From Cucumis sativus (taxonomy: Eukaryota; Streptophyta; Magnoliopsida; Cucurbitales; Cucurbitaceae), in NCBI RefSeq assembly GCF_000004075.3, contig NC_026658.2, positions 14,186,075-14,250,074 of the forward strand: 64,000 nucleotides of DNA, in the 5' to 3' direction. Shown one piece after another: positions 11,537-23,700 of this stretch. Positions within the stretch are counted from its first letter, which is position 1. Each line of letters begins with the position of its first letter. The notes under the pieces are model-generated. The model was not told the origin of the DNA and did no database searches. It saw only the letters and a list, made by a program, of their open reading frames with translations. Position numbers and translations under genes: made by a program.

Positions 11537-12863
11537 CTAGTCGTCGGAAGGCCATATCACAGTCTCCATTAGCCTCTCTCGCATCAACTCCAAGTTCTCA
11601 TCAGATATCCCTTTGTATATTTCAGCATGATCACATTTCTATCCAACAACACCAAATCACAATTCAATATAATAATAATAATAAAAAAAACCCCTCAAAA
11701 TACCAAGTTTGTTCTTACCTTAACCCATTTGTTATAGAGATGAAGCCTTGTTATCATCACCCTCTCAGCCAAATCTTGCTTCTCCTGGTAATCATCCAAT
11801 TTGTTTCAGTACTCAATCATTTACATATCGTTCATGTAATTCAAATAGACTCTTTAGACTTCTTTTTCCTTCCCTTTTGAGTTCAACACGTGAATGCATA
11901 GGGATTTGAACCCCTAATGTGCTGGTTGATGATACTGTGTCTTAATCAAGTGAGTTATGTTTAGGTTTAGGTTTAGGTTTACAATCTTTTAGAGATTGGT
12001 ATATTACCTTTACAAGAGTTCGAATGAAACGCTTCCCTTCCCCAGGCTTGTGATTTACAACAAAGCTGTTGATGTAGAAAAAGGTGAAATGCAAGATTAG
12101 ATGGGGAAATGAAATAATGTTCTAAAAACACTATTTTGATTTCCACAGAATAAGCATTTACATTGGCAGTCATAATGAGTTCTTAAAAACTAAAGCAAAA
12201 GGCTTCACTTACTTATAAAACCATCTGTACTGTGTTGGGTTCATCTCATAAAGCTGATTCAAAACTGTCTTCACAGCTTTGTATGTGAAATAATTCTGTA
12301 TTTGCTGCAAATAGAAAGCCTCTGGTAAGCTTAAAACAGTTTTTTCTTCCCTTTTTAAATGCAGAATCCAAGTGCCAAGAACATTGATCATTCAGGAAGC
12401 AGGAGAAGAGACAAGTAGTTGATAACAATTCATGCCGTTTGGTAACCATTTCGTTTATTTTTTTTTTAAATTAAACCAAAAATTAGAAGACAGATCAAAG
12501 CATTTTGCATTGAAGAAGAGAGTGATATAATATCCCTACCATTTTCACATCATCAAAACTATCCTCATACTGCCCTGCAAATTCATTGACAACAACAAGC
12601 CTCCGATTCCTTCGTTGGTTCCTCTTACTCTGACGGCCACCACCGGCCGAGAGCTGCCACTCGTCACCAAGATTGACAAACGAACTTCTCAAGTCCACCG
12701 ATTTAGACACGGTCAAATAACTCTTAGCCTTGGATTTCCTTTGCAAAACCAAATCCCCACCACTTCTAAGACTCATATTGGTAACCGGCGACGAGTCGAA
12801 AGACAAACACGGCGGCAGGGAGTCGACCACAGGTGCACCAACAACAAACAAAGCTCCCACCAT
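11537..12863 (-). CDS. RBCX2: Chaperonin-like RbcX protein 2, chloroplast Rubisco assembly factor
   Basis: Five exons on the minus strand: 12863-12540, 12304-12213, 12065-12008, 11784-11719, 11638-11537. They sum to 642 nt, 213 residues. The open frame extends upstream only to a TTG at 12896, so ATG 12863 (MVGALFVVGAPVVDS) is chosen. Residues about 1-75 are Ser/Arg-rich, as in a chloroplast transit peptide. The conserved lead-in RRLVVVNEFAGQYEDSFDD is followed by the RbcX helical domain: NYFTYKAVKTVLNQLYEMNP, TQYRWFYNFV, GEGKRFIRTLVKEKQDLAER, MITRLHLYNKWVKKCDHAEI, ISDENLELMRERLMETVIWP. RbcX dimers bind the C-terminus of newly folded Rubisco large subunit and help form the L8 core in the stroma. 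The sequence matches the type II plant protein (RbcX2), not type I. The promoter side faces the RRM gene about 2.5 kb away. Confidence 0.92.
11960..11981. repeat. Short (TTTAGG)n tract in RbcX2 intron
   Basis: Three and a half copies of TTTAGG lie in the RbcX2 intron between the exons at 11719-11784 and 12008-12065. It resembles plant telomeric TTTAGGG but lacks the third G in each unit, so it is a simple hexamer microsatellite and not an interstitial telomere. Confidence 0.6.
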
Positions 12864-15421
12864 TTTGGAAAAAAAGATTCCAAGATCACAAGCCAACCGT
12901 TGAGAGAAGGAGGATATATGAAGTGGGAATAAAGGAATTGAAAGAGAAAGAAGTGAATATAAAGGAAAAGTGGGAGAGAATAGGAGATTGGGTCAAAGAT
13001 TCAGCTATCGTAAGAAACTGATCAAACTTTGAGAATTCAATTTAGAATTGTACAAGAAAGAGGATGAAAGAAAGGTTTCATATTGTTGGAAGTTTGTCGT
13101 TAATTTCCTTTTTTCTTTGGTACAAAAAGAAAATGCATGTCAACTGCCAACGTAAACCAAACATTTTTCTGAGGTCTTAAATCATCCATGCAACATTCCC
13201 CAACTCTCAAAACCAATTGTGGTTGTTTTTTCCATATTTAAATTAAATATTCTTACTGCTTAATATTACTTTTCTTCTACTTTAATAATTGCATACCAAA
13301 CATCAAATTAATGGAATAATTATGTAGGATAGATGCCTGTCTATGTTCTCCTAATCATGTTAAGTTAGGATTAGATTTTGTTGGAAAGAGAAAAATGAAT
13401 AGATGAAAATAACGAGAGAGAAACAAAAGAAAAGTGATGGTAGAAAATAGAAAATCTAGAGCATTCGAGGTGGACGGTTAGCGTGGAATCTGGCGGATTC
13501 CTAGCCAACCTTCAAATGTGAATGTTTTTGTGCATCTTTTACTTTTCTTTCTTTCTTCCCCTCCCTCTCCCACTCCCACTCCCATCATTAAGCACCAATT
13601 TTTCTTCTCATTTTTCTTCTTTTTTAACTAAAGCTTTATATTTGGAGAATGCTCTGATGAGAATAGCTTTAACGAAGGAATTTTGTTTTCTACAACCAAA
13701 AATCTTACCGTCAATCATCTCCACGTGGCAGACCCAACTCCGTCCGTATGGCCCAAGTGAACTCACCCTATCATCTTAGATCCATGGGCCTTTGGCCCAT
13801 TTTCCCGTTTTATTGTACACTCTATTTGTTTATTGGTTTATGGCAATTCCAATTGATAATAATGTGTGTATATATAAATCTTTTATTAGGGATAGATTAT
13901 TGTTGATACACTTATCTATAGCTTGGATTCAATTTTGTTAAATCTATAGTTTTTATTTTTTAATTTTTTTTGTTGCATTCGGTTATTTTGCTTGAGAGAT
14001 TGAAAAAATCATTCGTTAAAATATACATTTTCGTAAAGTTTTACTTCGTTGTTGAATCACCATATTATTTTGAAATCGGATGAATTGGTAATCGGAAACT
14101 TTTTTTAGGTAGTAATTATTTTTTTTCTTTTGTTGCTGAAATGAAATTTTTGGCTAAAAATCGTGGCAACGTATCATTCATTCATGCTAATTAAGTAGTT
14201 GTCGCTTTAATACTATTTCTCATTTCCCTTTGCAAACAAAGCTTTAGAACAACAACGTTCTTATATTTTTTGTATCCGTGCATAGTTATTAATTCACTTA
14301 AGAACGAGAGGTTAACACCTTTAATCTCTCACCCATATGTTATAGGGAAGTATATAAGTGGTGTTCGATTAGGTTGACGACAAATTATGGATCAATTAAA
14401 AGTCCTTGGACGGCCAAAAATTGAACTCTTGTCGCTTCTATGTTCGAGGGTCAATCTAATCAAACTCAATTCATAATTTTTGGATTGCTTCGTCGGTTTT
14501 TAGACTATTTTTCATTCTTTTTCTTCACTAAAAGTTGAATTTTCGAAGTGAAAAAATGTCATATTTATGTAAATGATCTAAATATGTTAAATCAATTTTT
14601 TTAAAAAATTTATAATCAAACAAACAACAAATATTATATATAAAGTAAAAGTTTTTATCTTCAAATACATCAAACTCGAGGTCATGTAAAATTTAAATAT
14701 ATAATCAAAATCATTCAAAATAGAAAATAAAAAGCATTCAAAAGTAACTATGTGTATATAGATAATGATATAGATAATGATAATAATAATAAATAAATAA
14801 CAGTTTAATTTAATTTGGTTACTAAATCATATAATCCGAGATTCAGGTCGAAATATATATTGTTTTAAAAATTTGCAACTCAATACAATCTAAACTAAAA
14901 ATGTAACTTACTTGTTTGAGTTATTAGGTTCTTTTAACACTCTTACATATAATCGAACAATTAGAATAGATAGTAGCTTAACGTTGTGAAAACTATACGA
15001 TCGTTATATTTTTTAAATTTAGTACAATATAAGTAAATTGATATCTTAAATCTCTTGCCGCTAACACGAACTATTTATCAATTATTATTAGATACCAATT
15101 TTAAGTTAAAATTGAAGGGAAAAAAATTATGCAAAATTAGAAGTAACAATGGAAAGGAAACCCTAATAAATTGTTGAAAGTGCCAAAGTGAATTTTTCCT
15201 GTTAGATATTTGTTGAGCTTCTTCCTCAAAATTCATGGGCCAGCCCGGAACGAAATCGGAAGGGTAGGGATCCATTGAGGCTTAACCGGAGGTCTCTTTC
15301 AGTTCCTTTCCTTCCTTCCTTCACCGTATTTGGATTTTGGAATTTCGATTCAGATTTCACAATCCAACTCAAGCTGCGACCCCTTCAACAACAATAACCA
15401 ACTGGGTTATCCCCTATCAGC
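12864..15421. other. Divergent promoter region of RbcX2 (-) and RRM gene (+)
   Basis: No gene is visible between these two start codons. The left part (12864-13100) is the likely RbcX2 5' leader and promoter. A CT-rich stretch lies at 13550-13620. The palindrome CCACGTGG at 13731-13738 contains a G-box. From 13850 to 15100 the DNA is AT-rich spacer. GC content rises from about 15240, marking the leader of the RRM gene; a CT-rich leader precedes the ATG at 15422. Confidence 0.5.
13731..13738. promoter_or_regulatory. G-box CCACGTGG between RbcX2 and RRM gene
   Basis: Perfect eight-base palindrome CCACGTGG in the shared 5' region, about 870 bases upstream of the RbcX2 start. G-boxes are common in light-responsive promoters, which would fit a Rubisco assembly factor, but this is inference from one site. 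Confidence 0.3.
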
Positions 15422-18370
15422 ATGAACATGTTCTACCGAGGGTAACTTTCCCCGATCTCTATTCTCATCTTTTTCTTCTTGCTCTGTTTCGTTCCCTGTT
15501 AATTCTCACAATTTTACGTCGGTTTTGGGCTCTGGGTTCTCTTTTTTTGCTCTATATTTCATGTAATATATTGACTAATTGGGAATTCTTAGTTGTTATT
15601 ATTTACTGATTATTATTGCGAACAATTATCGGTTTCCTCATCTTTCACTTCAAGAATTTTCTGCTTTCTTTTCTCGGATTGGGATTTTTTGTGGGTGTGA
15701 TCGTGTGGGTGAATGTTGTTCTGGTGGAGTTTGTTTTTTTTTTTGGGTTTTTATATCTTTCTGCAAGCTCTGTACAATAGGATGGGGAGAAACAATTTAA
15801 ATATGGTGTATGATTCAACTAGGAAATTAGAATAAGACCGAGGTTTTAACTTGAAAATTTAGTGTTTTTTGTTTGTTTTTGTGAGTCCTGTAGGATGATT
15901 GGTGGGCATGTTTATATGATTTAGAAAATTGATTTATTGGATTGATTGTCATCAATTAACTACTGATGTTGGTAACTCTGGGGTTTTAATGTTGACTGTA
16001 TTTATAGTACACGATAATGTTTTAAATGGGAAGAAGACGCTTGATTCCCTTTGCGAGTCTGCGATAGATTGAAAAATATGGAACAGACAAGACGACCGAA
16101 TTAGTTCAACCACCAAAGAAGCTTTAAATTGAAACTCTACTATATACTAGAAACAGAAATTATTTGGAGGAAGAAAGTCACCACTGAACGAAAAGTGTTA
16201 GGAACAGTGTATCAATTGTTTGCTAAGAATAAAACTTCAATTGGCTCTTTACAATGGAATTGGAGGAGGCCTTTGATATGGTTGATTGAAATTTATTGAA
16301 TCAATATGCTATTGGAGAAAAAGGACTTTGGCCTGCAATTTTCTATTGTTTAACGCAAAATCTTAGGGTAGAATTAAAGCTTCAAGGGGGCGAGACTCTC
16401 AGTTTACTGAAATTTTGTCCTATTCCCTACCCTGAGGAGGTCACTCAGGTGGACAATAGCAAGAGGACTAACAAACTCTCATAGGGACCCAAACTAACTC
16501 TTATTCAATATGTTTTACCTAGAATTTGAAGATACACCTCTCTTTGAAATTCCTATTTCTACTGCCATGACGATTCCATGTCAACAGGCTGCCACCTTGT
16601 GTCATGTAACATTCATGATCTTCCTCTAGGGGTTAGTATTGGCAATGTAATCAATCATAATCTGGATTCCGGCCCTCGTTTTTAAATGGTCGTAGAGATT
16701 CTCAAATGAACAAATTTGCTCTATCGCTAGGTCATTCATGAGACCTTTCTCACTGATTAATCTCATATGGCCATAACCCCTATACTATTTTACTATGAAA
16801 AACAAATGTAGTAAGAGAGCTGACTATCAGGATTGGAGAGTTAAACTTCTAATTTAATACTGAAGACATCTCAAGGATGAGGAACTCCCAAATATTCGAG
16901 AGCTCTTGCAGGAACTAGCTCATTTAGGACACTGACCAATCTGCTAGGAAGAAGAAATTTGGGGTCTGGACAAATATGTTCGCAAGATTGATACCTTTTA
17001 GGAGAGTTGTACTAAACACCTTTAAGGAGTTGCTCGCATGATTGCATCCCTCTTCTTTTAGTCTCCAATAATATGCAGAGTCATCTCTTCCTATGCTTCA
17101 ATTATGTATCTAACCTCTGGAGAAACCCTCACTCTCTTGATTAGCCTCTACAAAAGAGGATGAAATAATCTGTGTCAGTTTATCTGCTCTTGTCTATAAC
17201 CATGGTGAAGTTTAATGTAGTCCATTATCGGGGTTGGTGGTTGTGGAATAACTGAGGGTATTGGTATTTGGCAATGCATATTTGCAGTTGATTTAGAAGC
17301 GTCTGCCTTATATATATAAATGTATGTATGTATGTATGTATATTTATACACACATAGATATCTTCTGTGTTTTGGGAAACAGTGAAGTTTCCCACATTCG
17401 TTTAATATGGGAAACTTGAAATTGCAGATTAATATTTTTGTGGCCAAGAAAACATTAGATGTGTATAGGAGCCATCTATTTGTTACTGGAGCAATTAATT
17501 TGAGAAATGCTTTTGTTTGAATTTCAAAATATGTTATTATCTCCCAGGATGGGATATTGACAAGGTTCCTGTTTTTTGTGGATTTCTTGTTTCTGTTTGG
17601 ACTAAAGTTCATACGCTGATGGTGGTGATGGTCGTGAAATGGGTGCAAAGCGTCAAAGGATAGTCGATCAGGGATCTTCTTATTATGGGACTTCTCCGGG
17701 TTCTGGGTTTATGTATAATACAAGTCCGTATGCGTATGTTAATCAGCCTCCACCATTTCCTGTTGTCAGACTACGGGGTTTGCCTTTCGATTGCATGGAA
17801 ACTGATGTCGTTGAGTTCTTTCATGGTCTGGACATAGTTGACATTCTTTTCGTCCACAAGAACGGCAAATTCACAGGGGAAGGTTTTTGTGTCTTGGGTT
17901 ATCCTCTCCAGGTTGATTTTGCCCTTCAGAGGAATAGGCAAAACATGGGCAGAAGATATGTTGAGATTTTCAGGAGTAATCGTCAAGAATACTACAAGGC
18001 TGTAGCTAATGAAGTTTTTGATGCCCGGGGTGGGTCACCGAGAAGAAGTGCCCCAAGGTCCAAGTTAAACGATGAGGTGAAAGACTCTGCTGAGCACACC
18101 GGTGTATTACGCTTGAGAGGACTGCCATATTCTGCAGGCAAAGATGACATACTGGACTTCTTCAAAGGTTTCAACTTATCAGAAGACTCAATTCATTTGA
18201 CACTGAATTCAGAGGGGAGACCAAGTGGGGAAGCATTTGTTGAATTCTCAAACGAACAAGACTCAAAAGCAGCAATGTCCAAGGATAGAATGACACTAGG
18301 TAGCCGCTACATTGAGTTGTTCCCATCATCACATGAAGAATTGGACGAAGCAATCTCTAGAGGACGGTGA
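15422..18370 (+). CDS. Two-RRM RNA-binding protein, hnRNP F/H-like (ESRP/GRSF family)
   Basis: Two coding exons: 15422-15441 and 17608-18370 (783 nt, 260 residues). The first supplies MNMFYRG up to a split glycine codon. The second continues SYADGGDGRE before MGAKRQR, so the ATG at 17639 is internal; an in-frame ATG at 15428 is an alternative start two codons in. RRM1 spans about residues 59-130 (VVRLRGLPFDC, DIVDILFVHKNGKFTGEGF, RNRQNMGRRYVEIF). RRM2 spans about 172-247 (GVLRLRGLPYSAGKDDILDF, GRPSGEAFVEF, DRMTLGSRYIELFPSS). RGLPF/RGLPY and MG.RY(V/I)E(I/L)F are the marks of quasi-RRMs of the hnRNP F/H type, which bind G-rich RNA and act in splicing. The family fit is strong (like Arabidopsis At5g66010); the RNA targets are unknown. 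The 3' UTR probably extends to about 18700. Confidence 0.9.
15442..17607 (+). other. 2.17-kb first intron of the RRM gene, probably with inserted repeat debris
   Basis: Donor GG|GTAACT and acceptor TAAAG join in frame. The first 600 bases are T-rich intron sequence. From about 16080 to 17160 the texture changes to mixed, less T-rich DNA with broken frames, as expected of an old transposon fragment; I could not recognise a coding domain or long terminal repeat. A (TGTA)5 microsatellite lies at 17321-17340. Confidence 0.5.
17321..17340. repeat. (TGTA)n microsatellite
   Basis: Five perfect TGTA units inside the RRM gene intron, preceded by a short TA tract. Confidence 0.9.
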
Positions 18371-19760
18371 CACCACCTATAATTCTATTCACTGTTCTTC
18401 TTCAACTACTATGTTGTTTTGCTTTTGGAGCCAATGAGATTTATGGAGTTAGAAGTGAATAGGAGAGCTAAGTTTGTTTTGTGTGCTTATGGTAACCATA
18501 CATTCTCTGTACTTTCCAGGACCATTATTTGCCAGTCGAGCAGGTTGTTTCGCACTCGACTGCATGAATTTGTGAAAAGAATTTGGTTTAGTAGGCCTCT
18601 CTCTATATGATGTATTAACCGTTTCTCTGTGCTGATGCTTAAAATATCTCCACCCTTGTGTACTACAGCATTTGCTCGCACAAAATTTTCAAAATTTACA
18701 AGTTAGATCCTTATTTCAGGTAAATGCTGTACTTCAGTTTTGTTTTATAACCTCTGACATTTCCTTCTTTAAATTAAAGTTGAAAGGTGAGGGAGAAAGA
18801 TTGAAAATTGGAAACTGTATGTGTAGGCAACAATTGAGATGTTTTTTTTTTCAAAACTGAAACCTAGACAGATTTTCTTAGGATAAAGTTGAAAAGATGA
18901 AATTGGTAAAGGAAAAGGACATGGGAACGTGGATTAATATAAATTTTAAATAAATTGTTGTATTAAAAGAATAACTCTTCATGTCAAATATAATATTTTG
19001 TGTTATCATTTTTCATTATTAATAATTTGACTGTTTGTTGTAAATACATTATGGTGGGGTACATAAAATTAAAATTATTATACTATGGTCCGTTTTTAAA
19101 CGTAGCAAAAAAAAAAAATTAAAACTATTTACAAATTTTCTCAAGAGGGTATTTAGACACCCATTTTCATTCCGTTTAAACATACCCATCGTAAGAATTG
19201 AAAGGAAAATGGAAAAATCAACTGCCTTTTAATTAAAATGAACAAACATACATGATACAAGAAAGGCTAGAATATTCTCAATTCATACATTTTGTATAAC
19301 AAATCAAATCAATCATATATACCAAATTGATTCATTCAATCTTTTAGTTTCTAAAACTTTTCTCATCATAAGACCCTTTTTTTTTTTTCTCATTTGAGAA
19401 CTAATTGAATAGCCTACATTATAATAAGCATATAATATATAGTATGATCATGAGAATTTCCTTATATATATATATATATATATATAATTATGAGAAGTTT
19501 CTATAATTATGCCAAACTTTAAAGAAACAAATGAAAGGAATCTTCATAAATAACTAATTAGTAGTACTACCTCATCAATTACAAACTCCACCACATTTAT
19601 ATTAAATTCATAACTATATATCCTCATAACCAAAATATCATCAAAAACAGATTCTACAAAGTACACATTTGAATTTCTTTCTTAATTTACTTCGATCATA
19701 GCAAGAAATAATTAATATTAAAAAAAAAAAGTTTGTGAGTTATGAAATTGATTCTCATAC
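18371..19760. other. RRM gene 3' region and AT-rich spacer
   Basis: The first few hundred bases are probably 3' UTR. Beyond about 18880 the DNA is AT-rich spacer with a TA microsatellite near 19464-19486 and T runs near 19378. No gene is visible. Confidence 0.5.
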
Positions 19761-19938
19761 GGGCAGGGGGCAGGGGGCAGCCACCTGCCCTAAATTAAAC
19801 TCATGAAAAATAAGCATTAATCCCAAGAAGAGTTGCCTAAAAATTTGAACTCTATCTCCCTCCTTTCTCTCTCTCACTGATTACTACCTCGGGCAGCGGG
19901 CAGCCTACCCCTGCTTATAATCAGCTCAAGATGGGCAG
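19761..19938. promoter_or_regulatory. GGGCAG repeat cluster upstream of the SMR gene
   Basis: GGGCAG occurs at 19761, 19768 and 19775 with an exact seven-base period, followed by its reverse complement CTGCCC at 19785-19790. Two more copies lie at 19891 and 19898 and one at 19933. The last two groups are embedded in CT-rich leader-like DNA. The cluster spans 207-384 bases before the SMR start codon. I do not recognise a known factor for the word; the first group can also fold as a hairpin. Confidence 0.4.
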
Positions 19939-20144
19939 GGAAATGCCAATCCCTCTTCTCTCTGTTTCTCTCTCTCTAGGGTTTTGTGGGTTTTTGAACT
20001 TCAATCCTTCTCTTTAATGGTTATCTTCCCAAATTCTTTGATACCCTTTTCTTTTTAGAACCAATCCTTTCTAAAGCTTAAATCTTTCGCGTAAACCCCT
20101 TTGTTTTTCTTCTTACTCGAAATTCCTCTGTTTTTCCTTCAAAA

Positions 20145-20510
20145 ATGGCGCCTTCAGGAGCAAGAATGGCTACAAGAACTACAAGAAGAGCTTTACCCAA
20201 CTTGAAGCTAACGAAGAAAATCAAGAAAACGACGAACAAGAAACAACCGCCGCAGAAGATAGAGATTCCAGTTCCCGTCACGCAAAACGACATCGTTGAA
20301 TTTGGCGACGAGTGTTCCGACGGTGGTTGCAGTACTCCAAAAGCAGAGAGACATAGAATCCCAGAGATTTTGACGTGTCCACCGGCGCCGAAGAAACCAA
20401 GAGCTGTTTCCGATTGCTCATTACGACGATCACCCATTGCCTTTTTTGCCCCTCCAGAATTAGAACTCTTCTTCTTTGTTGCCTTGCCGGTGCCGGACAT
20501 TTCAGTCTGA
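20145..20510 (+). CDS. SIAMESE-related cyclin-dependent kinase inhibitor (SMR)
   Basis: Single-exon frame of 121 residues. The basic N-terminus (about residues 1-34, Lys/Arg-rich) suggests nuclear targeting. The core motif CSTPKAERHRIPEILTCPP (residues 62-80), followed by APKKPR, is the family signature: a TP dipeptide, RIP, then CPPAPKK. The C-terminal block SPIAFFAPPELELFF (residues 96-110) matches the second SMR motif, F.PP(E/D)L(E/D)LFF. SMR proteins bind CDK-cyclin complexes and push cells from mitosis into endoreduplication, for example in trichomes or under DNA damage; several are stress-induced. Length and lack of introns fit the family. The subgroup cannot be settled by eye. Start ATG 20145 sits in AAAAATGGCG, a good plant context; Met8 is a weaker alternative. 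The long open frame on the opposite strand is a shadow. Confidence 0.88.
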   Translation: MAPSGARMATRTTRRALPNLKLTKKIKKTTNKKQPPQKIEIPVPVTQNDIVEFGDECSDGGCSTPKAERHRIPEILTCPPAPKKPRAVSDCSLRRSPIAFFAPPELELFFFVALPVPDISV

Positions 20511-20734
20511 AGCTCAAAAAAAAAAAAAAAAATCGTGTGTTTATACAAATTTTTACGGACATATGAATGAATCAACCATCAAGTTGTTAATTTTTCTCAT
20601 CTTTTTTCTTTTTTTTTTTGTTAGATATTAGTTTGAATAAGTTTGTATTTTCTTTTGGTGTGAGATTTTGAAATTAGGTTTGCTGTGTAATATTAATATT
20701 ATAATATAATTTTGATTTTGGGAATTTCAACAGT

Positions 20735-20773
20735 GTATCGTATCGTATTGTATTGTATTGTATTGTATTGTAG
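20735..20773. repeat. (GTATT)n pentanucleotide microsatellite
   Basis: About seven and a half units of five bases, the first two GTATC and the rest GTATT, in the 3' flank of the SMR gene. It is a clear simple-sequence repeat and probably variable in length between individuals. Confidence 0.85.
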
Positions 20774-23700
20774 GGTTAGTTTATTTGTCGTCGTCCCAGA
20801 AAGTTTCCCTCGTGATAATTTTTGAAGGTAATTGATGGGTTACTTTATTTTGAAGTGTAATGGGAATGGGTCAATGGTGGCTGCTATTTTCGTTTTGAAA
20901 GCTTCAGACTTTAGGGTTTTATGACAGTTCATTGGTGGGAGCAGATTCCAAGAAGAAGATGAAGAAGACGATGATGAGGAGGAGGAGAAAGTGAAACGCC
21001 GTCGTTTTAAGAAGCAAGAACTCTGTTTCCCTTTCCTCCATACATTTCCACTTCTTCACACACTTTCTTACATTTTCCACGTGGCCTTTCCTTTCCTTTC
21101 TTTTTCTTTTTTAATTTAAAAACTTTTTTCACAAAAATTAAAATTTTGGGTTTTTGTTTGTTTGTTGATATAATTATTTTGAAATTTAAGTATATGTCAT
21201 CCACACAAATATATAATTCTTTTTTTTTCTCTAAATTGTATAGATATTGATGTGTAATAATTGGGATAGAAACATGAAAGAAAATGTTGCACTTTTCAAC
21301 AAATTTTAAGTTTTTTTTTTTAACATGGTGAACTAACCTAAACGAAATTGTGGGCATGTTGATGGGTCTCTTCTTCTTGCTTTTGTTCTCTCATTTACAC
21401 TTTTTGCAGTCGCTTCTCCTTCACTTGTTCGTGATTTTCTCTCTCTCGTGCGTTCTTCTCTGTTATCCCACTGAATCTGATTTATGTTTTGTGTAATGTT
21501 CTAATGGTTAGAGACGACATTTTTACAATGTTTGTAAATGGTTGAAGACGAGAATAATGGAAAGAAGAAAATTAGGAAATGGGTGGAATGGTTAGAGAGA
21601 AGGAAAAAAAATCAAGAACGAGAAAGGAAGAAAAAAAATTAAAAAAATTTGTAACTTTGACGAACGATAATGTAAACAAAAGGACAAGTATCTTAATTTT
21701 CAGGAAGCAAGACAAATTATTTTGAGCTTTGAAATTGTGTCAATTTCAATTATGTCACGTACTCTAAAACTGTTATTTCACAAAATTTTCGTTTAAGAGG
21801 AGAAAAATTGAAATTTTCCTTCGTTACGAAAATTTCGAGCACCACGAAAGATTTTTGACGAATATTATAAACCATGTTTATGAGTAATGGTTTCTTTAAT
21901 ATATATTAAATTCCTTTACTTTTTAGCAAAACATATAGTTTCCCCTAATAAAAACTCTCTTTAAGAATATAGTTTCTAAAAAAGTATTAGGAAAAATTCA
22001 AATTTTCAATTAAGTTTTAACCATCAAACTTAGAGAGAAAAAAAAGATTCATTTTTTTCTTCAAAAAAAAAAAAAGAAAATACTTTCATTCAAAAAAGTT
22101 GAATATATACATTTTGGCATATATTTTAATTACAATTTGACAAACTACAACAAAGAAATTACATATATGTTTACAAGCATGCTTCAAATCACATAATCAT
22201 CAGTTTCAAATATTCCAGTGGAATTTAATTGTTTGAAGGTCATTAATCTGCTAAATAATGTCATTGTCAATCTTTCTGAAGTCTATTTTAATTTCTATTG
22301 CCGAGGAGATTAAGAATAGAGGTAGAAAGTTAGGCATTGCCTCATTTTATAATGTTCACTACAGCCATAACAGTTTGACGCACCGTGTTGCACATAAAGC
22401 TTTAGAGGATTCAGTGCGTTAAACATTTTCTACTCCTTATCTTGGAAGTAATTTTCTTTGGCCTTATCTAGTGAGATGGTTAGTCTACGTTATTTTCAAG
22501 TTGTTTCTAATTAAAAACATATAAATGATTAAGGATTAGATTAGAAGTAATTAAGTGAAATTATTAGAGAATGATCAAAATAATTAGAATAATAATTGAA
22601 AGAGAGAATGGTAATAATGAATTTAATTTTGCTTCTTCAAAAGAAAAAAAGGATTTATTATTATTATTATTTAGATATGAAGTTTGTGAGAAGAAACAAA
22701 CCTCATCCGAAAACAAAAGAATGCATAGAGAATCCAATGAAACCAACTCGTGCGGCTTCAGAATAACTCTCTCAATAATAATAATAATAATAACAATAAC
22801 GTTTTACCAAATGGAATCTCATCATTTCTTTTTCTTTTCAAATTTTGTTTTTGTTTTCATATTCATTCAAAAAAAGAAAGAAAACAAAACTAAACAATAA
22901 ACTGATGAAACTATGGAAGCCCCACATGTGTTTGTGGCACAATCTTTTAGAATCACAAACACATTATATAGAATACAAAGAGATATCATTATTATTGTTG
23001 TTGTTATTAATAAAGCATATAGAGTTGAGAAATGGCTTTGAACATATCAAATCTGTTGGAGCTTTAAGGAATATTAAAAAAACAAAATGAGTGAAAGAGA
23101 AGGAGAGTTTTTGTTTGATGAAGGAATTCCACATTTAATAATTAATTAAGTAATTTTAAATTAGAAAAATTATAAAAAATACCATGTAAATAAAAAATTT
23201 TAGATTTCAGTTCCTATCCTTGATAGAATCCAAAATTGTGTTATAATTTGTAAATATTTTAATTTATTTTGGTGTGTATAAAAATGCTCCTTTAAATTAA
23301 ATTAACTCATACCCTAATCATCTTTCTTCTTTGTTGCGATCCACCAAAAGTCAACCTCAAAATTGATAGTAAACGGGTTTATTTTTTATAATTTATATAA
23401 TCCTTCTAAATTAAAATGTCGTATAAAGTTATCTGAGCGACGTTATAAACATTTTTTCAAATACCAAGACTAAAAAAGTACATTTTGAAAACTCGGAGAT
23501 CTAATGAGTCTGTTCTTATGAATCTAAGGACCAGAAAGTTACGTTTTTAAAACTTAGGAATCAAACGCACTTATTCCTTCAAATTAAGGACTAAAAATGT
23601 AATTGTCTATTATTTTTATTATAGTTTTAAAGAAGTAAAAATATTGAAAATTTTCAAACCAAAATAGGGTAGGTCAAATGTTGGTCCTTTCATCCTCACA

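Noticed and set aside
11890-11955. tRNA-like text (GGGATTTGAACCCC resembles a B box)
   Set aside because: No matching A box or foldable cloverleaf nearby; similar text occurs in common plant intron repeats.
11960-11981. Possible interstitial telomere
   Set aside because: The unit is TTTAGG, not TTTAGGG, and there are under four copies.
12615-12932. 105-codon plus-strand frame over RbcX2 exon 1
   Set aside because: Antisense shadow of the RbcX2 transit-peptide region, whose minus-strand exon chain is confirmed by four downstream exons.
17175-17648. 157-codon minus-strand frame at the end of the RRM gene intron
   Set aside because: It covers a microsatellite (poly Tyr-Ile/Thr tract) and intron sequence; composition is not protein-like.
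20078-20575. 165-codon open frame on the minus strand over the SMR gene
   Set aside because: It lies opposite a frame with unmistakable SMR motifs; its own protein is low-complexity and hydrophobic without family features.
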